A DNA stretch of 35,488 bases from the NCBI GenBank assembly GCA_017994935.1, contig JAGOJU010000036.1, positions 1-35,488 of the forward strand. Direction: 5' to 3'. Positions within the stretch are counted from its first letter, which is position 1. The number at the start of each line of letters is the position of its first letter. Shown piece by piece: positions 25,138-33,081 of this stretch. The DNA comes from Opitutaceae bacterium (GTDB taxonomy: Bacteria > Verrucomicrobiota > Verrucomicrobiia > Opitutales > Opitutaceae). Both the position numbers and the translations under genes were made by a program. The notes under the pieces were generated by a model that saw only the letters and a program-made list of their open reading frames with translations, did not search any database and had not been told where the DNA came from.

Positions 25138-26565
25138 ATGACAACATTCCTCTTCCGCCATGCTCGATTCCTGTCGAGCCTGCTTCTCTTCGCGACTGCG
25201 ATCGCAACTGGCAGGGCCGAGACGCCTGCAACCAAGACTGTGGAACCGACGCTCGAGCAGCGCGTGGCGGACATTGAAGCCTACATGAACAATGGCCCCC
25301 GCACTCCAGGCGTCGCCTCGAAAGTCGCGGGACCCGGACCCGGCCACAATGCCTGGCAGATGGTGTCCACCGCACTGGTGATCTTCATGACGCTGCCCGG
25401 GCTTGCCCTGTTCTACGGCGGGCTCGTCAGGCGCAAGAACGTCCTGTCGGTGCTCGCCCAGTGCCTCGGCATTGCAGGTCTCGTCACCATCCTGTGGTGG
25501 GCAGTGGGCTACAGCCTGGCGTTCTCCGGTGGAAACGCCTTCATCGGGGACACCGCCAGCATGTTCTTCAAGGGCGTCGAGCCCGGAAATGTGGGGGCGG
25601 GCTACCACTGGATCAGCGACAGCATGTGGGCGATGTTCCAACTGAGCTTCGCGATCATCACCCCGGCCCTGATCGTCGGCGCCATCGCCGAGCGCATGAA
25701 ATTCAGCGCCGTGCTCGCCTTCGTGGCGCTCTGGATGTTCGCGGTCTATTTCCCCTTCGCCCATATGGTATGGTCCGGAACGGGCTTCATGAGCGGACCG
25801 CTCAACGCCAGCGCCGGAATCAAGGCGATCGACTTCGCCGGGGGCACGGTGGTGCACATGACCTCGGGCTGGAGCGCGCTCGTGCTGTGCATCATGCTCG
25901 GCAAGCGTTCGGGCTTCGGCAAGGTGGCGATGCCCCCGCACTCGCTCGTGCTCTGTACGGTCGGCACCGGCATGCTCTGGGTAGGCTGGTACGGATTCAA
26001 CGCCGGTTCCGCACTCGGAGCCGATGCGATTGCCGCCAACGCCTTCACCACCACCACGCTTGCCGCAGCCATCGCGGGCTTCTCCTGGGCCATGGCTGAA
26101 TGGATCACCCGCGGCCATCCCAGTGTGCTGGGCTTCTGCTCGGGCATCGTCGCGGGTCTCGTCGTGATCACACCCGCCGCCGGTTTTGTCACGGCCTCCT
26201 CCGCCGTCATCATGGGTCTCCTCGCCGGCATCGTCCCCTTCATCGCCGTGGCCTACCTGAAGAAATGGCTGGGCTACGATGACGCACTCGACACGTTCGG
26301 TGTGCACGGGGTTGGCGGCACACTGGGTGCGATTCTCACCGGGGTCTTCGCCAGCGAGAAGGTCAATTCCGTCGTCGGCCCCCTCAAGGCGGGCCTTCTC
26401 GGGGAACAGCTCAAGGCAGTCGGAGTGACGATCCTCTGGAGCGTGCTCGCCACCGCCGTCGTAGCCCTCATCGTCAAGGTCACCCTCGGCCTGCGGGCCG
26501 CACCGGAAGTCGAATCGGCGGGCCTCGATATCAGCGAACACGGCGAAGAAGGTTACATCTCGTGA
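25138..26565 (+). CDS. amtB: Ammonium transporter (Amt/MEP/Rh family)
   Basis: This 475-residue channel conducts ammonium into the cell. The ATG at 25138 yields a cleavable signal peptide, then a short hydrophilic segment (TLEQRVADIEAYMNN) before the first pore helix, LVIFMTLPGLALFYGGLVRR. The pore histidines appear in DFAGGTVVHMTSGWSALVL and DTFGVHGVGGTLGAILTGVF, and the recruiting Asp in GIKAIDFAGG. The C-terminal tail (SAGLDISEHGEEGYIS) carries the G-Y end used by PII proteins for gating. The gene is followed after 30 bases by glnK, so the pair forms the usual operon in which PII blocks the pore when nitrogen is ample. A sigma-54-like promoter precedes it. Confidence 0.96.
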   Translation: MTTFLFRHARFLSSLLLFATAIATGRAETPATKTVEPTLEQRVADIEAYMNNGPRTPGVASKVAGPGPGHNAWQMVSTALVIFMTLPGLALFYGGLVRRKNVLSVLAQCLGIAGLVTILWWAVGYSLAFSGGNAFIGDTASMFFKGVEPGNVGAGYHWISDSMWAMFQLSFAIITPALIVGAIAERMKFSAVLAFVALWMFAVYFPFAHMVWSGTGFMSGPLNASAGIKAIDFAGGTVVHMTSGWSALVLCIMLGKRSGFGKVAMPPHSLVLCTVGTGMLWVGWYGFNAGSALGADAIAANAFTTTTLAAAIAGFSWAMAEWITRGHPSVLGFCSGIVAGLVVITPAAGFVTASSAVIMGLLAGIVPFIAVAYLKKWLGYDDALDTFGVHGVGGTLGAILTGVFASEKVNSVVGPLKAGLLGEQLKAVGVTILWSVLATAVVALIVKVTLGLRAAPEVESAGLDISEHGEEGYIS

Positions 26566-26592
26566 ACAACAACCCAACCCTTCATTGATTGA

Positions 26593-26934
<342 letters not shown>

Positions 26935-26946
26935 TCCGTCCGTCCG

Positions 26947-26975
26947 CATGAGGCGCCCCCCGGAGGCGCCTCATG
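26947..26975 (+). terminator. Hairpin after glnK
   Basis: CATGAGGCGCC and GGCGCCTCATG form a perfect 11-bp stem with a 7-base loop, CCCCGGA, starting 13 bases after the glnK stop. No T-tract follows, as at the terC hairpin. It probably ends the amt-glnK transcript. Confidence 0.75.
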
Positions 26976-27071
26976 CCTCGCGAGGCGCGGCGGGCCTGTC
27001 TTCCGGTCATCCCGCCCGCCGCTTTTCGCCCTTTCCCTTTGTCATGCCGCCGGTCAGCGTCGCGGGGCCGC

Positions 27072-27815
27072 ATGATCGAAGCGCGAGAATTGACCAAGGT
27101 GTTCCATGACCGGAAACGGGGTGAGGTGAGGGCCGTGGATTCGGTGTCCTTCACCTGCCATCCCGGGAGGATCTACGGACTCCTCGGCGTGAATGGCGCC
27201 GGAAAAACCACGATCCTGCGCATGCTCGCCACCCTTCTGCTGCCGACCAGCGGAAGCGCACGCGTCGCCGGAATCGAACTGACGGACAATCCCGACGCCG
27301 TGCGAGCGAAGCTCGGCTTCCTGGCGGCAAGCACCGCGCTCTACGGGCGTCTGACCGCAAGGGAGACGATCACCTACTTCGGCAGGCTCAATGGCATGCA
27401 CGCGGAAGAGATCGCACGCCGCACGGAGATTCTGGCCGCCGAGCTCCGGATGGAGGACTTCCTCGACCGGAGGGTCGACAGGTTTTCCACGGGCATGAAG
27501 CAGAAGACCTCCATCGCGCGCACGCTAATCCACGATCCTGAAGTCATCATTCTCGATGAACCAACGCTGGGGCTGGATGTGCTCGCGGCGCGCACCATTG
27601 TCGCCTTTGTACGCGACTGCCGCGATCGCGGAAAGACCGTGATCTATTCCACGCACATCATGAGCGAGGTGGAGAAACTCTGCGACACGATCGCGGTGGT
27701 GCACGGCGGGCGCCTGCTCGCCGAAGGTTCGCACGAGGAACTTAAGCAGCGCACGGGTGCATCTGACATGGAGCAGGTCTTCCTGCGGACTATCGGCGCG
27801 GAGGCCGCGCCATGA
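27072..27815 (+). CDS. natA: ABC transporter ATP-binding protein, NatA-like
   Basis: This 247-residue ATPase starts at the ATG at 27072 ([20 protein letters not shown]). It has Walker [10 protein letters not shown] (residues 39-47), the Q-loop region, the ABC signature as FSTGMKQK, Walker [13 protein letters not shown] and the switch His in [13 protein letters not shown]. The GMKQK form of the signature and the next gene's architecture match the NatAB type, which exports Na+ (in Bacillus) or other small substrates. Its stop overlaps the permease start as ATGA (27812-27815), so the two are translationally coupled. The substrate is inferred only from family resemblance. Confidence 0.92.
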   Translation: MIEARELTKVFHDRKRGEVRAVDSVSFTCHPGRIYGLLGVNGAGKTTILRMLATLLLPTSGSARVAGIELTDNPDAVRAKLGFLAASTALYGRLTARETITYFGRLNGMHAEEIARRTEILAAELRMEDFLDRRVDRFSTGMKQKTSIARTLIHDPEVIILDEPTLGLDVLAARTIVAFVRDCRDRGKTVIYSTHIMSEVEKLCDTIAVVHGGRLLAEGSHEELKQRTGASDMEQVFLRTIGAEAAP

Positions 27816-29044
27816 ACGCCCGCCAGGTCTTCACCGTCTATACGAAGGAGCTGACCGACACGCTGCGTGACCGCCGCACGCTGATGTCGATGTTTGTCGT
27901 TCCCACGCTGCTGATCCCCGTGATCTTTTTCGCCTTTGGCGCCTTCACGACAAAGATCGTGCGCAAGGCACGCTCCGAAACCCAGACGATCATGGTGATC
28001 GGTGGTGAGGATTCACCCGGAATACGGACTGCGCTCGCGTCCCACCCGAAGCTGAAGATCGTTCCAACCACCAGCGACTTTCGGAGCCGCATCTCGGAAA
28101 AAACGCTTCGGGCCGCCGTGGAAATTCCCGCCGGCTTCGACCAGGCGATTGCCGAGGGCCGCCCCGCAGGTGTGAGGATCTTCACCTATGAGGGTGAACT
28201 TCGATCCGGTTTCGCAGCCAACGAACTGGACCGTTTCTTTCGCGACTATCGCGAGAAGCTCATTCTCGCACGGCTGGGGAAAAGGGGCATCCCCCGCTCC
28301 ATCCTCAAGCCCTTCGAGATCACCCGCCAGAACGTGGCTCCGCCCGAAAAGGTGGGAGGCAACCTGATCGGAGGCTTGATCCCGTGCGTGATCATCCTGC
28401 TCTCCTTCTCGGGCGCGATGTATCCCGCGATGGACCTCACGGCAGGAGAGAAGGAGCGTGGCACCATGGAAACCCTCCTTTGCAGCCCGGTGGGCAGGCG
28501 CGAGATCGCCCTTGGGAAGTTTTTCATGGTCCTCACCGCCTCGCTCGCGACCGTCGTACTCTCGGCACTCTCGACTGCCTTCACGCTGGGCGCAGGTGTT
28601 GTGCTTTTTGCCCGGGACACCATGGCCGCCGTGGCGCAGGGAGCGGGAGGCGCCGCCCACGCCGCGCTGCCCGCAATCCACCCGACGGGCTTCCTTCTTG
28701 CGCTCGCCATGGTCCTGCCGCTCGCAGTCCTGTTTTCCTCCGGACTGATCGCCCTCTCGCTCTTTGCCAAGAGCTACAAGGAGGCGCAAAGCTACGTGTC
28801 GCCGCTGGTGATCGTGGTCCTTCTGCCGGCAATGCTGGCAACGCTCCCGGGGGTTGACCTCAACGCCACGCTCGCCTGCGTGCCCATCCTGAATGTCGCC
28901 CTGCTCTGCAAGGAACTCGTTTCCGGCATCTTCAACTGGGGGTACATCAGCCTCATCTTCGTCTCCACCTCCGTCTTCGCCGCGTTGGGACTGATTCTCG
29001 CCGAAAGAATGTTCAATCGGGAGAGTGTCCTGTTCCGCTCCTAG
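27812..29044 (+). CDS. natB: ABC-2 type permease, NatB-like
   Basis: This 410-residue permease has an N-terminal helix (LMSMFVVPTLLIPVIFFAFG), a large external domain of about 150 residues between the first and second helices, and then five or so helices including NLIGGLIPCVIILLSFSGAM. The motif DLTAGEKERGTMETLLCSPV is the signature of the ABC-2/NatB class. The last helices (VALLCKELVSGIFNWGYISL) and the length are normal. Coupled to the ATPase by an ATGA overlap, it forms the membrane half of a NatAB-like exporter. No two-component system adjoins the pair, unlike natAB in Bacillus. The exported substrate is unknown. Confidence 0.92.
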   Translation: MNARQVFTVYTKELTDTLRDRRTLMSMFVVPTLLIPVIFFAFGAFTTKIVRKARSETQTIMVIGGEDSPGIRTALASHPKLKIVPTTSDFRSRISEKTLRAAVEIPAGFDQAIAEGRPAGVRIFTYEGELRSGFAANELDRFFRDYREKLILARLGKRGIPRSILKPFEITRQNVAPPEKVGGNLIGGLIPCVIILLSFSGAMYPAMDLTAGEKERGTMETLLCSPVGRREIALGKFFMVLTASLATVVLSALSTAFTLGAGVVLFARDTMAAVAQGAGGAAHAALPAIHPTGFLLALAMVLPLAVLFSSGLIALSLFAKSYKEAQSYVSPLVIVVLLPAMLATLPGVDLNATLACVPILNVALLCKELVSGIFNWGYISLIFVSTSVFAALGLILAERMFNRESVLFRS

Positions 29045-29131
29045 AAAGCGGCCGGGGTGAAACGCCCAGCCCCCTGTAAACCCCGGGTAAATCCCCCTTC
29101 AGCCGGGGTATGATGTGGCGATGAAATCGCT

Positions 29132-29154
29132 GTCGGCTTACCTCTAAGGCCGAC
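29132..29154 (+). other. Small hairpin in the leader of the coiled-coil gene
   Basis: GTCGGC and GCCGAC form a 6-bp stem with an 11-base loop, 22 bases before the ATG at 29176. An eight-codon frame (ATG at 29121, ending in TAA inside the loop) overlaps it. This could be a leader peptide or chance. Confidence 0.3.
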
Positions 29155-29175
29155 CCACTTGTCGATCCCGCCGTC

Positions 29176-30567
29176 ATGACACTCGTCAAAAAGATTCTCG
29201 TCGCCCATCACGATCCAAGGCTGAAGCGTCGCATCGTGCTCTCGCTGGCCGACGCCGGATTCGATGTGCGCGCATTTCTCACCCCGGATGAGGCCGTCGA
29301 GGCCGCACGCAACGAATGGTTCGATCTCGCGCTCGTGGCCGAACAGCTCCCGGACGTCACCGGCCTGCAGGTTTTTGAATCCCTGAAGCAGGTCCAGCCA
29401 ACCGCCCCCGTCGCACTCCTTGCCGAAACCCCGGAACTCGCCCTGGTCGTGAAATGCATCCGCCTCGGCATCGCCGACGTGATCCCGCTCGGCGAGGATC
29501 TCAGGCCAACCGTCCGACGCGTTCGGGATCTCCTCAATCCCGGGGTGCTGCCCGATGCGGATGAATCCGGCGTCACCCCCGCAGATCTGGCCGAGGTCGA
29601 GCAGACGCTCGCCCGCATGGACCGGGAACCGGACAGTTCCTCCGCCGCCACCGAGGTCGCGTCGGCCCAGGCACTGCGCGAGCAGCTGCTTCAACTCACC
29701 AGGGAGCGGGACGATCTCGAATCGCGGCTCCAGCGCACCCTCCACGAGCGCAATGCCCTGGAGTCGGAGGTCAAGGCGCTTCTGATCCAGAATTCCGACG
29801 CCACGATCCAGCAGGCCGAACTCACGGAACTCCGCACGCAGCGCGAACGCGTCGCCGCGGCCCAGGAAGCGATCGAAGCCAAGGCCCGCGCCCTGAGCGA
29901 CCAGCGCGAGGAGATCGAACGCGAACGCAGTCTGCTCGAGTCGGAACGCCAGGAACTCGAGGCCAAACTCTCAATTCCCATGCTTCCTGAATGGGCCGCC
30001 TCCGCGGAAGAGGTCGCCGCCATGAGGGAACGCGTCCACAAGCAGGAGGCGCAGCAGCGGGACACCGCCATGAAGCTCCAGCAGGAGGCAGCCAAGATCG
30101 CGCGGGAACGCCGCCGGTGGCATGATGACCTGGACCTGCTTCGCGAGCAGGAAACCAACCTCAAGGAATACGAATCCCGCCTGCGCAAGGTGCAGACCCA
30201 GTTGGAGGCGGATCGGGTGCTCTGGTTCAGCACCACCGCGCGCCCCGAGGCAAAGTCTCCGTTCGATGACGGAGCTCTTCGTGAGGCATGGCAGAAGCTT
30301 CAGCGCGCGAGCGAACTGCTCGAAAGTGAGCGCGCCCATGTCCGCAACGACCGCCTCTACACCCAGGAGAAGGATGCGGCATTGAAGGCCCGGGAGGAGC
30401 ATCTCGCCGCACGCGAGTCGAAGGTCGCCGACGCCGAGGCCCGCATGGCAGCACGCGTGGCCGCCGCACCAATGGCCGCACCCGCGCCCACGAACCCCAT
30501 GCGTACGCTCGCAAGGGCACCGCTGGAGATGGCCAAGTCGGTCTTCGGCGGAAATAAGAAGCCTTGA
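29176..30567 (+). CDS. Pseudo-receiver domain with long coiled coil
   Basis: This 463-residue protein begins with a CheY-like receiver fold (residues 4-120): KKILVAHHDPRLKRRIVLSL, FDLALVAEQLPDVTGLQVFE and ALVVKCIRLGIADVIPLGED. The phosphorylation site is gone: alignment to DLVLLD puts Ala55 where the Asp should be, the acidic pocket is HHD, and the conserved Thr/Ser and Lys positions read as non-polar. Residues 165-430 form a continuous Glu/Arg/Gln-rich coiled coil (ERDDLESRLQRTLHERNALE), and the C-terminus is a short Ala/Pro tail ending in FGGNKKP. It may be a scaffold that binds like a receiver without being switched by phosphorylation. No histidine kinase is adjacent. The family is not recognised. 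Confidence 0.85.
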   Translation: MTLVKKILVAHHDPRLKRRIVLSLADAGFDVRAFLTPDEAVEAARNEWFDLALVAEQLPDVTGLQVFESLKQVQPTAPVALLAETPELALVVKCIRLGIADVIPLGEDLRPTVRRVRDLLNPGVLPDADESGVTPADLAEVEQTLARMDREPDSSSAATEVASAQALREQLLQLTRERDDLESRLQRTLHERNALESEVKALLIQNSDATIQQAELTELRTQRERVAAAQEAIEAKARALSDQREEIERERSLLESERQELEAKLSIPMLPEWAASAEEVAAMRERVHKQEAQQRDTAMKLQQEAAKIARERRRWHDDLDLLREQETNLKEYESRLRKVQTQLEADRVLWFSTTARPEAKSPFDDGALREAWQKLQRASELLESERAHVRNDRLYTQEKDAALKAREEHLAARESKVADAEARMAARVAAAPMAAPAPTNPMRTLARAPLEMAKSVFGGNKKP

Positions 30568-30575
30568 GATAGCCG

Positions 30576-30627
30576 CCCGCCCTTGGCTCCTGCCATCGCT
30601 GGAGGGTGCGAGCCGCCTCAGGGCGGG
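30576..30627 (+). terminator. Hairpin after the coiled-coil gene
   Basis: CCCGCCCT (30576-30583) pairs with AGGGCGGG (30620-30627), and an inner GGCTC/GAGCC stem (30585-30589 with 30610-30614) extends it. It begins nine bases after the stop. No T-tract follows, in keeping with the other hairpins in the window. Confidence 0.5.
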
Positions 30628-30739
30628 ATCTGCTTTTCAGTGCCCAACCGTCACCCTGAATCTCCCCCGTAGCGATTCCGGAACGCTCCCCCAGGCTGCA
30701 GCATTGCCGTTCCACGGCCCGCGTGGTGCAATCCGGAGC

Positions 30740-32059
30740 ATGCCCTCCGCCTCGCCCTTTCCCCAGCACATCATCGCCCGCAAGCGTGACGGCCATGCAC
30801 TCACCGACGCGGAAATCCAGGCATTTGTCCGCGGCGCCACCGATGCCTCCTGGGAGAAGTATCAGCTGAGCGCGATGCTCATGGCCATCCTGCTCAAGGG
30901 CATGACACCCGCGGAAACGGCAGCTCTGACCGACGCCATGATGCGCTCGGGCCACATGGCGGACCTGTCGGCCGTTCCAGGCATCAAGGTCGACAAGCAC
31001 TCGACCGGAGGCGTGGGCGACAAGGTTTCCATTCCCCTCGCTCCCATGGTGGCAGCCTGCGGCGTACCCGTGCCGATGATCAGCGGCCGCGGCCTGGGTC
31101 ACTCGGGCGGGACACTCGACAAGCTGGAATCGATCCCAGGTTTCAGGACCGGACTCTCCCTCGCCGAATTCCAATCCCAGGTCGCCCGAATCGGATGCGC
31201 TTTCATCGGACAGACACGCGACCTCGCGCCTGCGGACCGGACGCTCTATGCGCTGCGTGACGTCACGGCCACGGTGGAGTGCATTCCTCTGATCTGCGCG
31301 TCGATCCTTTCCAAGAAACTGGCCGAGGGCATCGACGCGCTTGTGCTCGACGTCAAATTCGGAAGCGGCGCCTTCATGAAGAGCGTCGATCAGGCACGGG
31401 AACTGGCGGAAGCACTGGTGAGCGTCGGCCGGGCCGGCGGGAAAAAAGTCCGCGCGCTGCTCACGGCAATGCATGAACCCCTCGGCCGCAATGTCGGAAA
31501 TGCGCTCGAGGTCGAAGAGTCCGTCGCCTGCCTGCGCGACAAAGGCCCGTCCGATCTGATGGAGGTCACGCTTGCGCTCGGCGCACACATGCTGGTGCTG
31601 GGAGGTGCGAGCAAAGACCTCGCGGATGCGGAACTGAAGCTGAAGCACGCCGTGACTTCCGGAACCGCTCTCGCAAAATTCCGCGAGATTGTCGTCGCAC
31701 AGGGCGGCAACGCAGACGCCATCGACAACCCCGCCCTGCTTCCGCAGGCAGCCCGGACAGTTGCGATCCTGTCACCAAAGGATGGATACATCACCCGGGT
31801 CGATGCCATGGGCCTTGCCCTTGCCGCACTGGAGCTCGGAGCAGGCAGGTCGCGCGCCGAGGAGACGATCGACCCGGCGGTGGGAATCTCGCGCCTCGTC
31901 AAGACGGGGGAACGGATTTCACGCAACTCCCCCCTTTGCCTGCTCCACGTCAACCGGGAGGACCGCCTGGCAACCGCCAGGGATCGCGTGCTGGACTCCA
32001 TATCCATCAGTGACCAACCTCCCGAAAGGGCTCCCCTCATCGCCGAGGTGATCCTGTAA
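30740..32059 (+). CDS. deoA: Thymidine/pyrimidine-nucleoside phosphorylase
   Basis: This 439-residue enzyme cleaves thymidine or uridine with phosphate to the base and (deoxy)ribose 1-phosphate in nucleoside salvage. The ATG at 30740 is preceded by GGAGC, one of the few ribosome-binding-like sequences here, and gives the family start QHIIARKRDGHALTDAEIQA. The phosphate and substrate site appears as KVDKHSTGGVGDKVSIPLAP (Lys86, His87, Ser88) and GRGLGHSGGTLDKLESIPGF, with ALRDVTATVECIPLICASIL and LDVKFGSGAFMKS following. The C-terminal alpha-beta domain ends at IAEVIL. The length is normal for the family. Thymidine and broader pyrimidine phosphorylases cannot be separated by sequence alone. 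An in-frame ATG at 30704 is a less likely start. Confidence 0.95.
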   Translation: MPSASPFPQHIIARKRDGHALTDAEIQAFVRGATDASWEKYQLSAMLMAILLKGMTPAETAALTDAMMRSGHMADLSAVPGIKVDKHSTGGVGDKVSIPLAPMVAACGVPVPMISGRGLGHSGGTLDKLESIPGFRTGLSLAEFQSQVARIGCAFIGQTRDLAPADRTLYALRDVTATVECIPLICASILSKKLAEGIDALVLDVKFGSGAFMKSVDQARELAEALVSVGRAGGKKVRALLTAMHEPLGRNVGNALEVEESVACLRDKGPSDLMEVTLALGAHMLVLGGASKDLADAELKLKHAVTSGTALAKFREIVVAQGGNADAIDNPALLPQAARTVAILSPKDGYITRVDAMGLALAALELGAGRSRAEETIDPAVGISRLVKTGERISRNSPLCLLHVNREDRLATARDRVLDSISISDQPPERAPLIAEVIL

Positions 32060-32122
32060 CCCCAAAACCGCACTTCAGTCACCCCTGGGCCACAACCGCG
32101 AACCTTTCACGCCCCTGACAAC

Positions 32123-33016
32123 ATGCACTTCAAAATCAATGTTCCCCCCGCCGCCGGCGCTCCCCGCGTTTCCCTGCCATTTCGTCTGGTCACCGCTGCC
32201 GCCATCGCCTTCCTCCTGTTCTCCGGCAATTCCGCCTGGTCCATGCTCCCTTCCAAAGTCAAAGCGCCCAACCCGGTGTTGATGGTCGCCCACCGCGGCG
32301 AGTCCCATCTGGCTCCCGAGAACACGCTTGCTGCCTTCAATCTGGCATGGGCCCGCGGCGTGCCGGCCATCGAATTCGACTGCTTCCTGACAACGGACAA
32401 ACGCATCATCGTCATCCACGACGGCAATGCGAAACGCACCGGCGGCGCCGACCTCGTCATCGGCGAAACGAGTTCGCAGGAATTGCGCAAACTGGATGTC
32501 GGCAGGTGGAAGGGCGAGGCATTCACCGGCGAGAAGATGCCGTTCATTGAGGAGGTCCTTGCAACAATCCCGGAGCACGGAATCGCCTACTGCGAGGTCA
32601 AGTGCGGCCCGGAAATCCTGCCCTTGCTGCGAGAGGCCATCGACCGGAGCGGCAAGCGCTCTCGCATCACGATCATCAGCTTCAAGCTCGACGTATGCGC
32701 CGGCGCGAAAAAACTGATGCCGGATTTGCCGGTCTTCCTGCTGAAAGCTCCGGACAAGGATCCGAAAAGCGGTGCCTCGCTGCCCTACGACGACAGTCTC
32801 ATCCAGACCTGCCTCAGCCACCACCTCGACGGGCTGGACCTCCAGTACGAAAAGATCACCCGGGCGTTGGTCGGGAAGTCACATGCCGCGGGACTCAAGC
32901 TGATCGCATGGACATGTGACGACGTCGACGTGGCAAGGCGGCTCGTTGCGGACCGCGTGGATGGCATCACCACCAACCGTGCGGCCTGGCTGGCAGGACA
33001 ACTTGGCTTGAAATAA
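32123..33016 (+). CDS. Exported glycerophosphodiester phosphodiesterase
   Basis: This 297-residue GDPD-family enzyme hydrolyses glycerophosphodiesters from phospholipid head groups to glycerol 3-phosphate and an alcohol. A signal peptide covers about residues 1-40 (RLVTAAAIAFLLFSGNSAWS), so it acts outside the cytoplasm. The TIM-barrel active site is complete: MVAHRGESHLAPENTLAAFN (catalytic His, HRG, ENT), IEFDCFLTTDKRIIVIHDG (metal Glu and Asp, second His), IAYCEVKCGPE, and the C-terminal AWTCDDVDVARRLVADRVDG ITTN pattern. The gene starts 63 bases after deoA on the same strand. There is no glp or ugp transporter next to it. Confidence 0.93.
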   Translation: MHFKINVPPAAGAPRVSLPFRLVTAAAIAFLLFSGNSAWSMLPSKVKAPNPVLMVAHRGESHLAPENTLAAFNLAWARGVPAIEFDCFLTTDKRIIVIHDGNAKRTGGADLVIGETSSQELRKLDVGRWKGEAFTGEKMPFIEEVLATIPEHGIAYCEVKCGPEILPLLREAIDRSGKRSRITIISFKLDVCAGAKKLMPDLPVFLLKAPDKDPKSGASLPYDDSLIQTCLSHHLDGLDLQYEKITRALVGKSHAAGLKLIAWTCDDVDVARRLVADRVDGITTNRAAWLAGQLGLK

Positions 33017-33081
33017 CGGGCGATCGCCCAGCCCCGGGGCAGAGGTCTACGCGTGCAGGCTGGAACCCCTGTTCCACCCGC

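Noticed and set aside
25117..26577. A 486-codon minus-strand frame antisense to amt
   Set aside because: Composition is rich in His, Asp, Glu and Gly, as expected for the shadow of a membrane protein in GC-rich DNA, and the plus strand encodes an unmistakable ammonium transporter.
30227..31648. A 473-codon minus-strand frame antisense to deoA and the coiled-coil gene
   Set aside because: It crosses two well-supported plus-strand genes and their intergenic hairpin and resembles no protein.
33018..33029. Perfect palindrome GGGCGATCGCCC after the glycerophosphodiesterase gene
   Set aside because: It has no loop and no T-tract, is short, and such GC-rich palindromes are expected by chance at this base composition. 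It is not called a terminator.
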